Position numbers and translations under genes: made by a program. The notes beneath the pieces are model-generated. The model was not told where the DNA came from and did not search any database. It worked only from the letters and a program-made list of their open reading frames with translations. This document shows, in pieces, positions 8,048 through 17,506 of a stretch of 41,516 nt of DNA (the first letter of the stretch is position 1; the number at the start of each line of letters is the position of its first letter). Origin of the DNA: UBA1563 sp041667115 (GTDB lineage: Bacteria > Bacteroidota > Ignavibacteria > Ignavibacteriales > Ignavibacteriaceae). The DNA is taken from positions 1 through 41,516 of the forward strand of contig JBAYFO010000030.1 in NCBI GenBank assembly GCA_041667115.1, in the 5' to 3' direction.

Positions 8048-9292
8048 AAAAAAGCTTTAGCAATTGCAAAATGGGAATTCATGGAAAAGATAAAGTCCAA
8101 AGCGATGATTATCTCTTTCTTCCTCACTCCCCTTATCATTTTAGGATTTTCAATTTTACCAAGTGTTTTTGCTGAAAAAGATGAGGCAACAACACAGGCA
8201 ATTGGGATTATTGATAACACGCAAAATTATTTCACTTCACTTTCCGAAAAGTTAAGTGAATATAAACTAGAGAAGAATCAACCCCGGTATGTAGTTATTA
8301 ATCTCTTTAAACAGAATGAACCGATTGACTCTTTAAAAGCCGAAGCAAACAGAAACGTTGTAAAGAAAAAAATTGAGGGCTACATTTTTCTTTCCGTAAA
8401 TGATAAAAAAGAAATGCTCTTTGAGTACCGAAGTTTAAGCGTTGGCAATTTTAATGATTACCGGAGATTTGAGGAGAGCTTTAATAAGATACGCCGTGTA
8501 CGGGAATTTGAGAAAGCCCATATTGATACGGCTTTGGTCTCGCATTTACTAAATAATGTTGAATTAAACACCGTAAAAATAGATGAAAAAGGGAAAGAAT
8601 CTTCCGCTGATTTTAAATCGCAATATTTCTCCTCATTTATTTTCATCATGATTTTGTTTATGGTAATTATGATTTCCGGCGGGATGCTTGTTAGAAGTTT
8701 AGTTGAAGAAAAATCAAACCGCTTGATGGAAATTATTGTTTCAAGTTGTAAACCGGATGACATATTAAAAGGGAAAATTCTTGGGCTTTCCGGTTTAACA
8801 CTAGCGCAAATTGTTGTGTGGGTCTTGATAGGAGTAGCGTTTGCCGGGCAGGGTATGGTGATGTTTGCCTCCTTTCAAAATTTATTTTTGTTGTTCGTCT
8901 ATTTCATTTTGGGTTTTGTGCTTTACACGGCAATTTTTGTTGGCGTCGGTTCAATTGTAACTACAGAACAGGAAGCACAGCAAATAACAAGCTATCTTTC
9001 GATGATAACGATTTCTCCTCTCGTTATTATGATTCCGGCAATGCAAAATCCCGATTCACTTTTAATCAGAGTTTTTTCCTATATCCCTTTAACAACCTCG
9101 GGTGTGATGATCTTGCGTTTGAACGCTGCCCCGATTTCAACATTAGAAATTTTAGCAACATTAGCGGAATTAGTTCTTTCAATTTATTTGGTGATAAAAA
9201 TTTCATCAAAGATTTTCAGAATAGGAATTTTATCCTACGGGAAAATGCCCAGCTTGGCACAGCTTTTTGTCTGGCTTAGAGAGAAAGAATAG
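8045..9292 (+). CDS. ABC-2 type permease (NatB-like)
   Basis: The 415-residue membrane subunit has the ABC-2 export layout: one N-terminal membrane helix (about residues 20-40), a large extracytoplasmic domain (about 45-190), then five or six membrane helices from about residue 195 to 390. LVEEKSNRLMEIIVSSCKPDDILKGKILG is the conserved cytoplasmic segment of NatB/YhaP-type permeases. It is paired with the preceding ATPase gene. It ends 2 bp before the PrsW-like gene, so it is co-transcribed with it. Confidence 0.92.
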   Translation: MKKALAIAKWEFMEKIKSKAMIISFFLTPLIILGFSILPSVFAEKDEATTQAIGIIDNTQNYFTSLSEKLSEYKLEKNQPRYVVINLFKQNEPIDSLKAEANRNVVKKKIEGYIFLSVNDKKEMLFEYRSLSVGNFNDYRRFEESFNKIRRVREFEKAHIDTALVSHLLNNVELNTVKIDEKGKESSADFKSQYFSSFIFIMILFMVIMISGGMLVRSLVEEKSNRLMEIIVSSCKPDDILKGKILGLSGLTLAQIVVWVLIGVAFAGQGMVMFASFQNLFLLFVYFILGFVLYTAIFVGVGSIVTTEQEAQQITSYLSMITISPLVIMIPAMQNPDSLLIRVFSYIPLTTSGVMILRLNAAPISTLEILATLAELVLSIYLVIKISSKIFRIGILSYGKMPSLAQLFVWLREKE

Positions 9293-9294
9293 CG

Positions 9295-10242
9295 ATGCCT
9301 GTTTTTGCTTCAGCATTAGCAGCTTTCATTCCTATTGCTTTTTATCTTTTCTTTATGTGGAAGTTCGACCGGTTTGATCGTGAACCGGCAGGGCTTTATA
9401 TAAAGCATTTTCTTTGGGGAGCTATTGGTGCTATTATTCTTGCACTGATCGGGAGTTATATTATTGGATTTTTCTTATCATTATCTATCCCCAACCCTGA
9501 GATTCGGCATAGGACGGAAACGATAGTAGTGGCGCCGGTTCTTGAAGAAATTACAAAAGGTATGTTTCTTCTTCTCACTATTTCCGACAGAAGATTCGAT
9601 AACATTACAGATGGGATTGTTTATGGGGGAGCAATCGGTTTGGGTTTTGGGATGACGGAAAATTTTACATACTTTTTAACCTACGGTAAAACATTTGATA
9701 ATTGGCTTATGCTTGTTCTAGTTCGAACCTCATTCACGGCGGTTATGCACTGCGTTACGACCGCTTCATTCGGAGCATTTTTAGGGTATGCAAAATTTAA
9801 ACCATTAATCTTCAAAATAATTTTCCCTCCGCTTGGTTTGGCTTTAGCTATGTTTATTCATTTCGCATGGAATTTTAGTGTCAGTTTTTCTCAAACGTCT
9901 CTTCTTGGATTTTTATTTTTATCCGGTTCAATTTTAATATTTATCGCTTCCTTCAAATTTGCAGTTTTATCGGACGCAAAAATTATTTTCCGGGAATTGT
10001 ACGATGAAGCAGAACATGATATTTTGCCCTACGAACATGTCACGATTTTAAGTTCGGTTCAGCGTGAACAAAAAGGTTGGATTGATGAACGGATCAGAAA
10101 GGCTTATATCAAAATGGCAACGGCTCTAGCCTTCAGAAAAATGCAGGTACGTAATTCTTCCGGTGCTAATAAAAACATTTATGAAAATGAGGTTACTCTT
10201 TACCGAAAAGAATTAATACAGTTAATTAACGGAGCCAGATAA
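9295..10242 (+). CDS. PrsW family intramembrane metalloprotease
   Basis: A 315-residue polytopic membrane protein resembling PrsW, the site-1 protease that cleaves the anti-sigma factor RsiW in Bacillus. It has the family motifs: an EExxK motif in VLEEITKG, GIVYGGAIGLGFGMTEN, and conserved histidines in VMHCVTTASFGAFLGY and FIHFAWNF, which probably bind metal. The C-terminal 80 residues are soluble and have no known role. No sigma/anti-sigma pair lies nearby, so the substrate is unknown. Confidence 0.87.
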   Translation: MPVFASALAAFIPIAFYLFFMWKFDRFDREPAGLYIKHFLWGAIGAIILALIGSYIIGFFLSLSIPNPEIRHRTETIVVAPVLEEITKGMFLLLTISDRRFDNITDGIVYGGAIGLGFGMTENFTYFLTYGKTFDNWLMLVLVRTSFTAVMHCVTTASFGAFLGYAKFKPLIFKIIFPPLGLALAMFIHFAWNFSVSFSQTSLLGFLFLSGSILIFIASFKFAVLSDAKIIFRELYDEAEHDILPYEHVTILSSVQREQKGWIDERIRKAYIKMATALAFRKMQVRNSSGANKNIYENEVTLYRKELIQLINGAR

Positions 10243-10243
10243 G

Positions 10244-10945
10244 ATGCTAAACTCGACAAATGTTTTTTTCGTTCTCCCTGACCCGGTCTACAATCAGGAG
10301 CAGTGCCAAATATATCCCAATTTTACAAAGGCAGATAGCTCCTTTTTATATGTTACGCTTCTTGAAAATATGTATGAAATATTTTCTGTATTATTTCCTA
10401 AAGTAGATCTCTTCGTTTGCCTTAATGAAAAAGATGAAGAAATTCTTTCACTGAAAACTTCATCACCGTTTTTATCGGATAATTTGTTTTACTTTAATGA
10501 AGATACTTTTACAAATGAGTTTGTCTCCATATTTGACAAAAGAAAAGCCGGGGTAAAGAATTTTATTTTTGTTCATCCCGATTTTGTTGGACTGACAGAA
10601 GCCGATATTCTTCAGATGCTTGATCTTCTTCTACTAGAAGATGACGTTTTACTATTAAAGAAAACACTCCACAAAAAAATTGTACTATTCGCTACGAACA
10701 AATTTCAAAATGAAATACCCAGATTAATGCATAAGAAAAATTTTGTCTGCGATTCAGCACTTAAAAAATTGTGCGCTCTGGATTACCAATTTTATAAACT
10801 AAAAAATGTTTTCTCTTTAGCTCATGCAAATGATTTTAAAGAACTATACAAAATGCTTTCGCGTAAAGAAAACTATGCATGCTGTAGTAAGAAGATGCAC
10901 GATCGCTTTACTCATCTCTTCATTGAATATAAGGAATTACTCTGA
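10244..10945 (+). CDS. Hypothetical protein (possible divergent nucleotidyl/glycosyltransferase-like fold)
   Basis: The 233-residue soluble protein is not recognised with confidence. Alternating beta/alpha patterns (TNVFFVLPDP, VDLFVCLNEKDEE, KNFIFVHPDFVGLTEADILQMLDLL, KKIVLFATNKF) recall the GT-A-like DUF2064 family, in which a GxDxP-like element precedes a helix. The acidic and glycine residues expected there are largely replaced (VHPDFVGL), so the similarity may be only structural or mistaken. It starts 1 bp after the PrsW-like stop and abuts nadD (TGAATG). Confidence 0.6.
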   Translation: MLNSTNVFFVLPDPVYNQEQCQIYPNFTKADSSFLYVTLLENMYEIFSVLFPKVDLFVCLNEKDEEILSLKTSSPFLSDNLFYFNEDTFTNEFVSIFDKRKAGVKNFIFVHPDFVGLTEADILQMLDLLLLEDDVLLLKKTLHKKIVLFATNKFQNEIPRLMHKKNFVCDSALKKLCALDYQFYKLKNVFSLAHANDFKELYKMLSRKENYACCSKKMHDRFTHLFIEYKELL

Positions 10946-11521
10946 ATGGAACGCATCGGCATTTTCGGCGGAACGTTTGACCCGATTCATATTGGACACT
11001 TAATTGCAGCTCAATCGTTGCTGGAAATTAGAAAACTTGATAAAATAATTTTTATTCCTTGCTATATTTCTCCCCACAAACATCAAGCACAAAATTCAAA
11101 TCCTGTTCATCGTCTTGAAATTTTAAAATTATCTTTACAGTATCAAAAACAATTTTCTTACTCAGAAATCGAACTCAACAGAAAAGATATTTCTTTCACC
11201 ATTGATACCGTGAGAGAATTAAAAAAGCAATTTGATTATATCGAACTCATCATCGGGTTCGACAACCTCATTGTTTTCGATTCTTGGAAGGAGCCGGATG
11301 AACTTTTCAGATTGACTAATGTAGTTGTAATGAAACGTATCATCGATAAGGAAATTGAATACAAACACAAATACTTTGAGATGGCAACAATTATCCAAAC
11401 ACCTTATGTCGAACTCAGCTCGACATATATTCGGGAAAGAGTAAGGCTTAATATGCCAATCGATTTTATGGTAACTCACGCCGCAAAAGAATACATTTTA
11501 AAAAATAATCTCTACCGGTAA
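10946..11521 (+). CDS. nadD: Nicotinate-nucleotide adenylyltransferase
   Basis: NadD adenylates nicotinate mononucleotide to deamido-NAD in NAD synthesis. The 191-residue protein has the nucleotidyltransferase signature GGTFDPIHIGH at residues 8-18, IIGFDNL in the middle and SSTYIRERV near the C-terminus (the ISSTxIR motif). Length is typical. The ATG directly follows the stop of the preceding gene. Confidence 0.96.
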   Translation: MERIGIFGGTFDPIHIGHLIAAQSLLEIRKLDKIIFIPCYISPHKHQAQNSNPVHRLEILKLSLQYQKQFSYSEIELNRKDISFTIDTVRELKKQFDYIELIIGFDNLIVFDSWKEPDELFRLTNVVVMKRIIDKEIEYKHKYFEMATIIQTPYVELSSTYIRERVRLNMPIDFMVTHAAKEYILKNNLYR

Positions 11522-11527
11522 GTCTGG

Positions 11528-12529
11528 ATGAATGTTGAAACATTTTTTCCGGAATTGTTAAAAAAGAACAAACGGGTAATTGCACGTGCAATTTCTTATG
11601 TTGAATCTGAATATCCGCAAGCGGAAGAACTTTTAATAAAAGCACATCAACATTCCGGTTTAGCATACCGAATTGGAGTGACGGGTCCCCCCGGTGCAGG
11701 TAAAAGTACTATCACCAATCAATTGGCAAAATTATATTTGCAAAATGGGAAAAGTGTAGCCATCATTGCCGTTGATCCTACAAGTCCTTTTACAGGCGGT
11801 GCTTTGTTGGGTGATAGAGTGAGGATGTCCGACATCGGGAGGAATGAAAATATTTTTATTCGTAGTATGGCAACTCGCGGAAGTCTCGGCGGATTATGTA
11901 AAAAAGCGATTGACGCAGCAGACCTCCTGGACGCCGCCGGATATGAGTATATTATTCTTGAAACTGTCGGCGTTGGACAATCAGAGCTAGATATTGCTAA
12001 AGCTGCCGATACCACAATGGTAGTCCTTGTTCCTGAATCAGGTGATGCAGTCCAGGCAATGAAGGCAGGCTTAATGGAAATTGCAGATTTTTTTGTTGTC
12101 AACAAATGTGATAGACCGGCAGCCGAACAAGCAATTAATGCATTGAAAACTATTTTGATGTTGAGGAATCATGATGAAAAAACCTTTCTCCCCGAAATAG
12201 TTAAAACTATTGCACAAGATAATATTGGTATTGAAGAAATCGCTAAAGAAATTTCACGACATCAAGATCATTTAAAGAAATTCGATCTTCTATCTAAGAA
12301 GCGAATTCAAAGAACAAAGAACCGAATTAAAGAGATTGTTGAAGAAAAGCTTACACAAAACCTGTGGAAGCAAGAAAATGTTTTTTCATTTGAAAGACTG
12401 ATTGAAAAATCATTTGCACAAAAAATTTCTCCCTACACCATAGCGGAAGATATTTTAAATACATTCAAACTAAACCTATCCCAAAAGGATGAAAATGGAA
12501 ACACAGCATCAATTTCTTCTTCAGTATAG
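11528..12529 (+). CDS. meaB: MeaB/ArgK-type GTPase, methylmalonyl-CoA mutase chaperone
   Basis: MeaB-type G3E P-loop GTPases gate cobalamin loading and protect methylmalonyl-CoA mutase or related B12-dependent acyl-CoA mutases. The 333-residue protein has GPPGAGKST (53-61), DPTSPFTGGALLGDRVRM, the switch-like ETVGVGQSE and the base-recognition NKCD. No mutase gene is visible in the window, so its client lies elsewhere. Its last 40 nt overlap the start of the acyl-CoA dehydrogenase gene, linking it to acyl-CoA catabolism. Confidence 0.93.
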   Translation: MNVETFFPELLKKNKRVIARAISYVESEYPQAEELLIKAHQHSGLAYRIGVTGPPGAGKSTITNQLAKLYLQNGKSVAIIAVDPTSPFTGGALLGDRVRMSDIGRNENIFIRSMATRGSLGGLCKKAIDAADLLDAAGYEYIILETVGVGQSELDIAKAADTTMVVLVPESGDAVQAMKAGLMEIADFFVVNKCDRPAAEQAINALKTILMLRNHDEKTFLPEIVKTIAQDNIGIEEIAKEISRHQDHLKKFDLLSKKRIQRTKNRIKEIVEEKLTQNLWKQENVFSFERLIEKSFAQKISPYTIAEDILNTFKLNLSQKDENGNTASISSSV

Positions 12530-13655
12530 CGAAGAACAGCTTGCCATAAAGCAAACGGTTAAAGAGTTTGCAGAAAAAGTAATCAAACCCCAGGTAATGG
12601 AATTTGACGAATCCCAAACTTTTCCATTTGAAATAATGGAGCAACTTGGAGAACTTGGGTTAATGGGAATTCTCGTTCCTGATAGCTACGGCGGCGCAAA
12701 CTTAGGTTACACAGAATACGCACTCATCATTGAAGAACTTGCAAAGGTTGATCCTTCAATCGCCCTTTCTGTTGCTGCTCATAACGGACTTTGTACCAAC
12801 CACATTAATTTGTTTGGGAACGAAGAACAAAAGAAAAAATATTTACCCGGTTTAACAAGCGGAAAAGTGATTGGAGCGTGGGGACTTACTGAATCCGTCT
12901 CAGGCAGTGATGCTGCAAGCTTAATTACAACCGCCGAATTAAAAGATGATTTTTATTATCTCAATGGAAGTAAAACTTTTACCACGCACGGCACAGTTGC
13001 CGGAACATATGTGGTAATGGCAATTACTAATAAATCTAAAATGAAAAAAGGAATCTCCGCTTTTATTTTAGAAAAGAATTTTGAAGGATTGATAATCGGC
13101 AAAAAAGAAAATAAATTGGGAATGCGCGCCAGCGATACAACGCAGCTTTCATTCGATAATTGTAAAGTCCCAAAAGAAAACTTGATTGGTGTTGAAGGTG
13201 AAGGATTTGTTCAAGCGATGAAAGTGCTTGAAGGCGGAAGAATTTCTATTGCCGCACTTAGCGTTGGTTTAGCCCAAGGCGCACTCGATGCTGCTCTCCA
13301 TTATTCATCAGAAAGAAAACAGTTTGGCAAAGCGATTAACGAATTCCAGGGAATTCAATTTAAACTTGCTGAGATGGCAACCAATATCGGCGCTGCGCGG
13401 GCGATGACGTTCAAAGCCGCTGCAATAAAGAACAAAGGAATATCAAACACAAAAGAAGCTGCAATGGCAAAACTTTTTGCAAGTGAGATGGCGGAAAAAG
13501 TTGCGAACGATGCTGTGCAAATTTTCGGCGGTTACGGATTCATAAAAGATTATCCTGTTGAAAAATTTTACCGCGATGTAAAACTTTTAACCATCGGTGA
13601 AGGAACTTCTGAAATTCAAAAACTTGTTCTCGCAAGAGAACTATTAAAAGATTAG
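12495..13655 (+). CDS. Acyl-CoA dehydrogenase (short-chain type)
   Basis: This FAD enzyme oxidises acyl-CoA to enoyl-CoA. It shows WGLTESVSGSDA (FAD/substrate), NGSKTFTTHG, RKQFGKAINEFQGIQFKLA, QIFGGYGFIKDYPVEKFYRD and IGEGTSEIQ, where the Glu of GEGT is the catalytic base position of butyryl-CoA dehydrogenase-type enzymes. I take ATG 12495 because AAAGGA lies 6 nt before it; an ATG at 12489 overlaps that site. It overlaps meaB and precedes a carboxyltransferase gene, a pairing seen in leucine/branched-chain acyl-CoA pathways (isovaleryl-CoA dehydrogenase then methylcrotonyl-CoA carboxylase), but the exact substrate is not certain. Confidence 0.93.
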   Translation: METQHQFLLQYSEEQLAIKQTVKEFAEKVIKPQVMEFDESQTFPFEIMEQLGELGLMGILVPDSYGGANLGYTEYALIIEELAKVDPSIALSVAAHNGLCTNHINLFGNEEQKKKYLPGLTSGKVIGAWGLTESVSGSDAASLITTAELKDDFYYLNGSKTFTTHGTVAGTYVVMAITNKSKMKKGISAFILEKNFEGLIIGKKENKLGMRASDTTQLSFDNCKVPKENLIGVEGEGFVQAMKVLEGGRISIAALSVGLAQGALDAALHYSSERKQFGKAINEFQGIQFKLAEMATNIGAARAMTFKAAAIKNKGISNTKEAAMAKLFASEMAEKVANDAVQIFGGYGFIKDYPVEKFYRDVKLLTIGEGTSEIQKLVLARELLKD

Positions 13656-13700
13656 ACATCAAGTAAAATAATTTGTGTAATTCGCGTCCAGGAAATTTTT

Positions 13701-15368
13701 ATGAAAAAAATTGGAACTGAAATAAATTCAAACGCTCTTTTTCTTAAGCAAGAAGATTACTATAAAAATCTTCTTCGCAAGATAGAAGCCGAACGCACAA
13801 AAGTAAAACTTGGCGGCGGAGAAAAATCAATTGCAAAACATAAAGCCAAGGGGAAACTCACCGCACGCGAACGAGTTGCAAAATTAATCGATTTAGATTC
13901 TTCCTTCTTCGAATTAAATACGTTTGCAGCATACGGAATGTATGAAGAATACGGAGGGGCCCCTTCATCCGGAACGATTTTTGGGATCGGGAAAATCCAT
14001 CAACATGAATGCGTTATTATTGCAAATGACGCAACCGTAAAAGCGGGTGCGTGGTTTCCCATAACGTGTAAAAAAAATCTTCGAGCACAAGAAATTGCAA
14101 TGGAAAATCGTTTGCCGCTAATCTATTTAGTTGACAGCGCCGGAGTGTTCCTCCCTTTACAAGATGATATTTTTCCCGACAAAGAACATTTCGGTAGAAT
14201 TTTTCGCAACAACGCAAAAATTTCTGCAATGGGAATTCCACAAATTGCCGCTATCATGGGACCATGCGTTGCGGGCGGCGCTTACCTGCCTATAATGAGC
14301 GATGAAGCATTAATTGTTGAAGGCGAAGGTTCGGTTTTCCTTGCCGGTTCACATTTAGTCAAAGCCGCAATCGGCGAAGTCATTGACAATGATGCACTCG
14401 GCGGCGCAAGAGTGCAGTCAAATATTTCGGGAGTAACAGATTATATTTGTAAAAATGACGATGAATGTTTACTGCAAATCAGAAGTCTCGTTGATAAATT
14501 CCCTCATCAACAAAAAGCTAATTTTAATAGAACTGAAAGCGCCCCCCCCCTTTTTAGTGAAAAGGAAATTCTAGGAATTTTACCTGAAGACCCAATAAAG
14601 AATTATGACACATACGAACTGCTCGCCCGCATTGTAGACGATTCCGAACTTGATGAATATAAAGCCGGTTACGGAAAAACATTAATTACAGCGTACGCGC
14701 GCATCGACGGCTGGGCTGTAGGCATAGTTGCAAACCAACGTGCAGTTGTGAAGACAGAGTCCGGGGAGATGCAAGTTGGTGGAGTAATTTATTCCGACAG
14801 TGCAGACAAAGCTGCACGGTTTATTATGAATTGTAATCAGAGGAAAATTCCTCTTGTCTTTTTTCAAGATGTAACGGGATTTATGGTCGGCAGCCGCGCC
14901 GAACATGGTGGAATAATTAAAGACGGGGCGAAGATGGTAAATGCCGTGGCTAATTCCGTGGTTCCCAAAATTACTATTATTGTTGGGAATAGTTTTGGCG
15001 CCGGGAATTATGCTATGTGCGGAAAAGCTTACGACCCACGATTCATTTTTGCGTATCCAAATGCCAAAATTTCAGTAATGGGCGGGCAACAGGCAAGCAG
15101 CGTGCTTCTCGATATAAAACTGAAACAACTTGCTTCAAGTTCAGAGTTGGGACAGAAAACCTTTTCTGAAATTGATAAGAAAAAATTGTTGAGCGATATT
15201 CAAAAATCTTATGATGAAAAAAGTTTTCCACTTTATGCTGCAGCACGTTTGTGGATTGATGAAATTATCAACCCGGCAGAAACACGAAAAGTTATTTCCA
15301 CTTCTCTTTCTGCCGTAAATAATAATCCGGTGATGCCGGAGTTTCAAGTCGGTGTGATACAGGTGTAA
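13701..15368 (+). CDS. Biotin-dependent acyl-CoA carboxyltransferase subunit (methylcrotonyl-CoA carboxylase beta-like)
   Basis: The 555-residue subunit transfers carboxyl from carboxybiotin to an acyl-CoA. It has both crotonase-like halves of the family, with GVFLPLQDDIFPDKEHFGRIF, GPCVAGGAYLPIMSDE and GNSFGAGNYAMCGKAYDP closely resembling methylcrotonyl-CoA carboxylase beta; propionyl- or geranyl-CoA enzymes are alternatives. No biotin carboxylase/BCCP gene follows. A run of nine C then five T at 14542-14555 lies in frame at SAPPLF and is a possible slippage site. It is 45 bp after the acyl-CoA dehydrogenase gene. Confidence 0.92.
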   Translation: MKKIGTEINSNALFLKQEDYYKNLLRKIEAERTKVKLGGGEKSIAKHKAKGKLTARERVAKLIDLDSSFFELNTFAAYGMYEEYGGAPSSGTIFGIGKIHQHECVIIANDATVKAGAWFPITCKKNLRAQEIAMENRLPLIYLVDSAGVFLPLQDDIFPDKEHFGRIFRNNAKISAMGIPQIAAIMGPCVAGGAYLPIMSDEALIVEGEGSVFLAGSHLVKAAIGEVIDNDALGGARVQSNISGVTDYICKNDDECLLQIRSLVDKFPHQQKANFNRTESAPPLFSEKEILGILPEDPIKNYDTYELLARIVDDSELDEYKAGYGKTLITAYARIDGWAVGIVANQRAVVKTESGEMQVGGVIYSDSADKAARFIMNCNQRKIPLVFFQDVTGFMVGSRAEHGGIIKDGAKMVNAVANSVVPKITIIVGNSFGAGNYAMCGKAYDPRFIFAYPNAKISVMGGQQASSVLLDIKLKQLASSSELGQKTFSEIDKKKLLSDIQKSYDEKSFPLYAAARLWIDEIINPAETRKVISTSLSAVNNNPVMPEFQVGVIQV

Positions 15369-15395
15369 TGATGAACTTCGAACATAAACTGTAGA

Positions 15396-16013
15396 ATGAA
15401 AAAATTAACTTTCCTACTTCTAATTCTTCTAAATATAAATTTTTCTTTCCCTCAACGAAGCCACCTGTCAAGCAACGTTCAAGAAATCTCAGAATTTATT
15501 GCTTCCGAAACTTTTCTCTCAATAAAAAATCAACTAGGAGAACTACAATCGATTGATTCACTCTACGTTACGGCTTTGCGTATAACGGGGAATAACATTC
15601 AAGATGCATTACTTGCGTTGACGTTTGCGGCTGTGCCTTATAAAATAGTTCCGGTCCATTTCCTTTTCCGGTTTAATTATCCCTTGCTTTCTGCGGATGA
15701 TTCAACGTTTCAATTGAAAAACAAAAATCTGCCGAAATATTTTTTGCCGGACTCTCCTCAGAATGCATTTGGAGATGAAGATAAAGTAGCTCATTTTTTT
15801 GGAAGTGCATTTATAGCTTATACTTCACAAGTCTTTGATTTAACTAAAGCTATTGGTTATTTTGTAGAAGTTATTGAAGAAAATTTTACACCGGAAAATC
15901 ATATTGATCTTCGCGATTTAAAAATCAATGCACTTGGTGAAGCATTTGGTAAAAATTTACATACAAATAATAAAATGGTTCCTTCATTTTTCTTAAAGAA
16001 ATATCAGCAGTAA
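15396..16013 (+). CDS. Exported protein with a DUF2279/YfiM-like C-terminal part
   Basis: The 205-residue product starts with a signal peptide (KKLTFLLLILLNINFSFPQ, about 19 residues) and is probably periplasmic. The C-terminal half has DKVAHFFGSAFIAYTSQVF followed by DLRDLKINALGEAFGKNL; a D-K-x-x-H-F motif then D..D...N..G..FG is reminiscent of DUF2279/YfiM-like proteins. I do not know its function. It lies 27 bp after the carboxyltransferase gene and 2 bp before the NtrC-type regulator. Confidence 0.65.
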   Translation: MKKLTFLLLILLNINFSFPQRSHLSSNVQEISEFIASETFLSIKNQLGELQSIDSLYVTALRITGNNIQDALLALTFAAVPYKIVPVHFLFRFNYPLLSADDSTFQLKNKNLPKYFLPDSPQNAFGDEDKVAHFFGSAFIAYTSQVFDLTKAIGYFVEVIEENFTPENHIDLRDLKINALGEAFGKNLHTNNKMVPSFFLKKYQQ

Positions 16014-16015
16014 TT

Positions 16016-17374
16016 ATGAACACCGTATTAGTAATAGATGACGAAAAACAGATCTGCGAAAGTATTCAACTCATCCTCGATTTTGAGGGCTACCATGTGG
16101 ATTTCGCTACTTCCGGAACCGAAGGATTGGAGAAAATAGCTTCAGAACAATTTGACGTTGTCCTTCTCGATATTCAAATGCCCGACCTCAATGGCTTTGA
16201 AGTTCTTACAAAAGCAAAGCAAAATTTCCCTTTTTTGAATGTTATTATCATCTCCGCTTTTGGAAATATTCAGAATGCGATTCAAGCAACTAAATTGGGA
16301 GCGTTTGATTTTCTTGAAAAACCTATCGACCGCGATAAACTTTTAATAACCGTCCGCAATGCGGTTGAGCAGACTCACCTCAAAAAAGAAAATGATGAGA
16401 TAAAAAAAACTTTTCTCGAACCGGGTGAAATTATCGGTAGTTCGCACGCCTTAAAAAATGTTTTATCGCTAATCGAAAAAGTTTCACAAACGGATGTGCG
16501 GGTATTGATAACAGGTGAAAATGGAACGGGAAAAGAATTAGTTGCCCGTGCCATTCACAAAAAAAGTCTGCGCAAAGAAAAACCTTTCATCGAAGTGAAT
16601 TGCGCCGCTATCCCCAATGAACTTATTGAATCTGAATTATTTGGTCATGAAAAGGGTTCGTTTACAGGGGCAATGCAACAACGGATTGGAAAGTTCGAAC
16701 TTGCTAATAAAGGAACTATCTTTTTAGATGAGATTGGCGATATGAGCCTGCAAGCGCAGGCAAAAGTACTACGCGCTATTGAAGATGGAAAAATCCAACG
16801 CGTGGGTGGAGCAAAATCAATTGAGGTAGATGTACGCATCATTTCAGCCACAAATAAAAATTTAGTTGAAGAAATTGAAAAGGGAAATTTTCGCGAAGAC
16901 TTACTCCATCGTATAAATGTTATTCCCATTATTGTTCCACCACTTCGCGAAAGGCTGGATGATATCCCCTTACTTGTAAAACATTTTGCACAGGATATTT
17001 CGCAGAAGCATAAAAAAGTTGTCCCGGCATTTTCGGAAGACGCTCTTACAGTTCTGCAAGGTTTGCGATGGGCGGGAAACATCAGAGAATTGCACAATAT
17101 CGTCGAGAGAATTATTATTATCATCGATAAGAAAGATATCTCGAAAAAGGATATCGAATTCCTTATCCCGTATGAAAAACAAGATATCGGAGAAATGGTT
17201 GATCTTTCAAATTCATTTCAAGATTTTAAGGGAAAAGCTGAGCGTGCTTTTATTATGAAACAACTCGACTCTAATCATTGGAATATTAGCAAAACTGCCG
17301 ATTCGTTAAACATTCAGCGCAGTCACCTTTACAATAAAATGAAGAAATATAATATTGAGAAAGGGAAAGCATAA
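16016..17374 (+). CDS. Sigma-54-dependent response regulator (NtrC family)
   Basis: The 452-residue activator has a receiver domain (phosphoacceptor D52, DIQMPDLNG), an AAA+ domain with Walker A GENGTGKE (167-174), the sigma-54 contact loop as GSFTGA (214-219), a common variant of GAFTGA, and Walker B LDEIGDM, and a C-terminal Fis-type helix-turn-helix (WNISKTADSLNIQRSHLYNKMKKY). It remodels sigma-54 RNA polymerase when phosphorylated. No partner histidine kinase is adjacent. It is the last gene of the plus-strand run. Confidence 0.96.
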   Translation: MNTVLVIDDEKQICESIQLILDFEGYHVDFATSGTEGLEKIASEQFDVVLLDIQMPDLNGFEVLTKAKQNFPFLNVIIISAFGNIQNAIQATKLGAFDFLEKPIDRDKLLITVRNAVEQTHLKKENDEIKKTFLEPGEIIGSSHALKNVLSLIEKVSQTDVRVLITGENGTGKELVARAIHKKSLRKEKPFIEVNCAAIPNELIESELFGHEKGSFTGAMQQRIGKFELANKGTIFLDEIGDMSLQAQAKVLRAIEDGKIQRVGGAKSIEVDVRIISATNKNLVEEIEKGNFREDLLHRINVIPIIVPPLRERLDDIPLLVKHFAQDISQKHKKVVPAFSEDALTVLQGLRWAGNIRELHNIVERIIIIIDKKDISKKDIEFLIPYEKQDIGEMVDLSNSFQDFKGKAERAFIMKQLDSNHWNISKTADSLNIQRSHLYNKMKKYNIEKGKA

Positions 17375-17385
17375 AGAGACAAACC

Positions 17386-17420
17386 TCAATTAGGAATTAC
17401 GAATGAGGAATTAGAAATTG
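17386..17420. repeat. AATTAGGAATT-family intergenic repeat
   Basis: TCAATTAGGAATTACGAATG and GAGGAATTAGAAATTG follow the regulator gene, the same low-complexity family as at 2718-2747 and 8012-8047. Confidence 0.55.
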
Positions 17421-17506
17421 CTCTTTAACGACACAATTCGAAAATTATAAGTTAGATACACCAAACTTGTTGTTATAAAAAACAAAAACTTAAACGGAGA
17501 TAGTGA

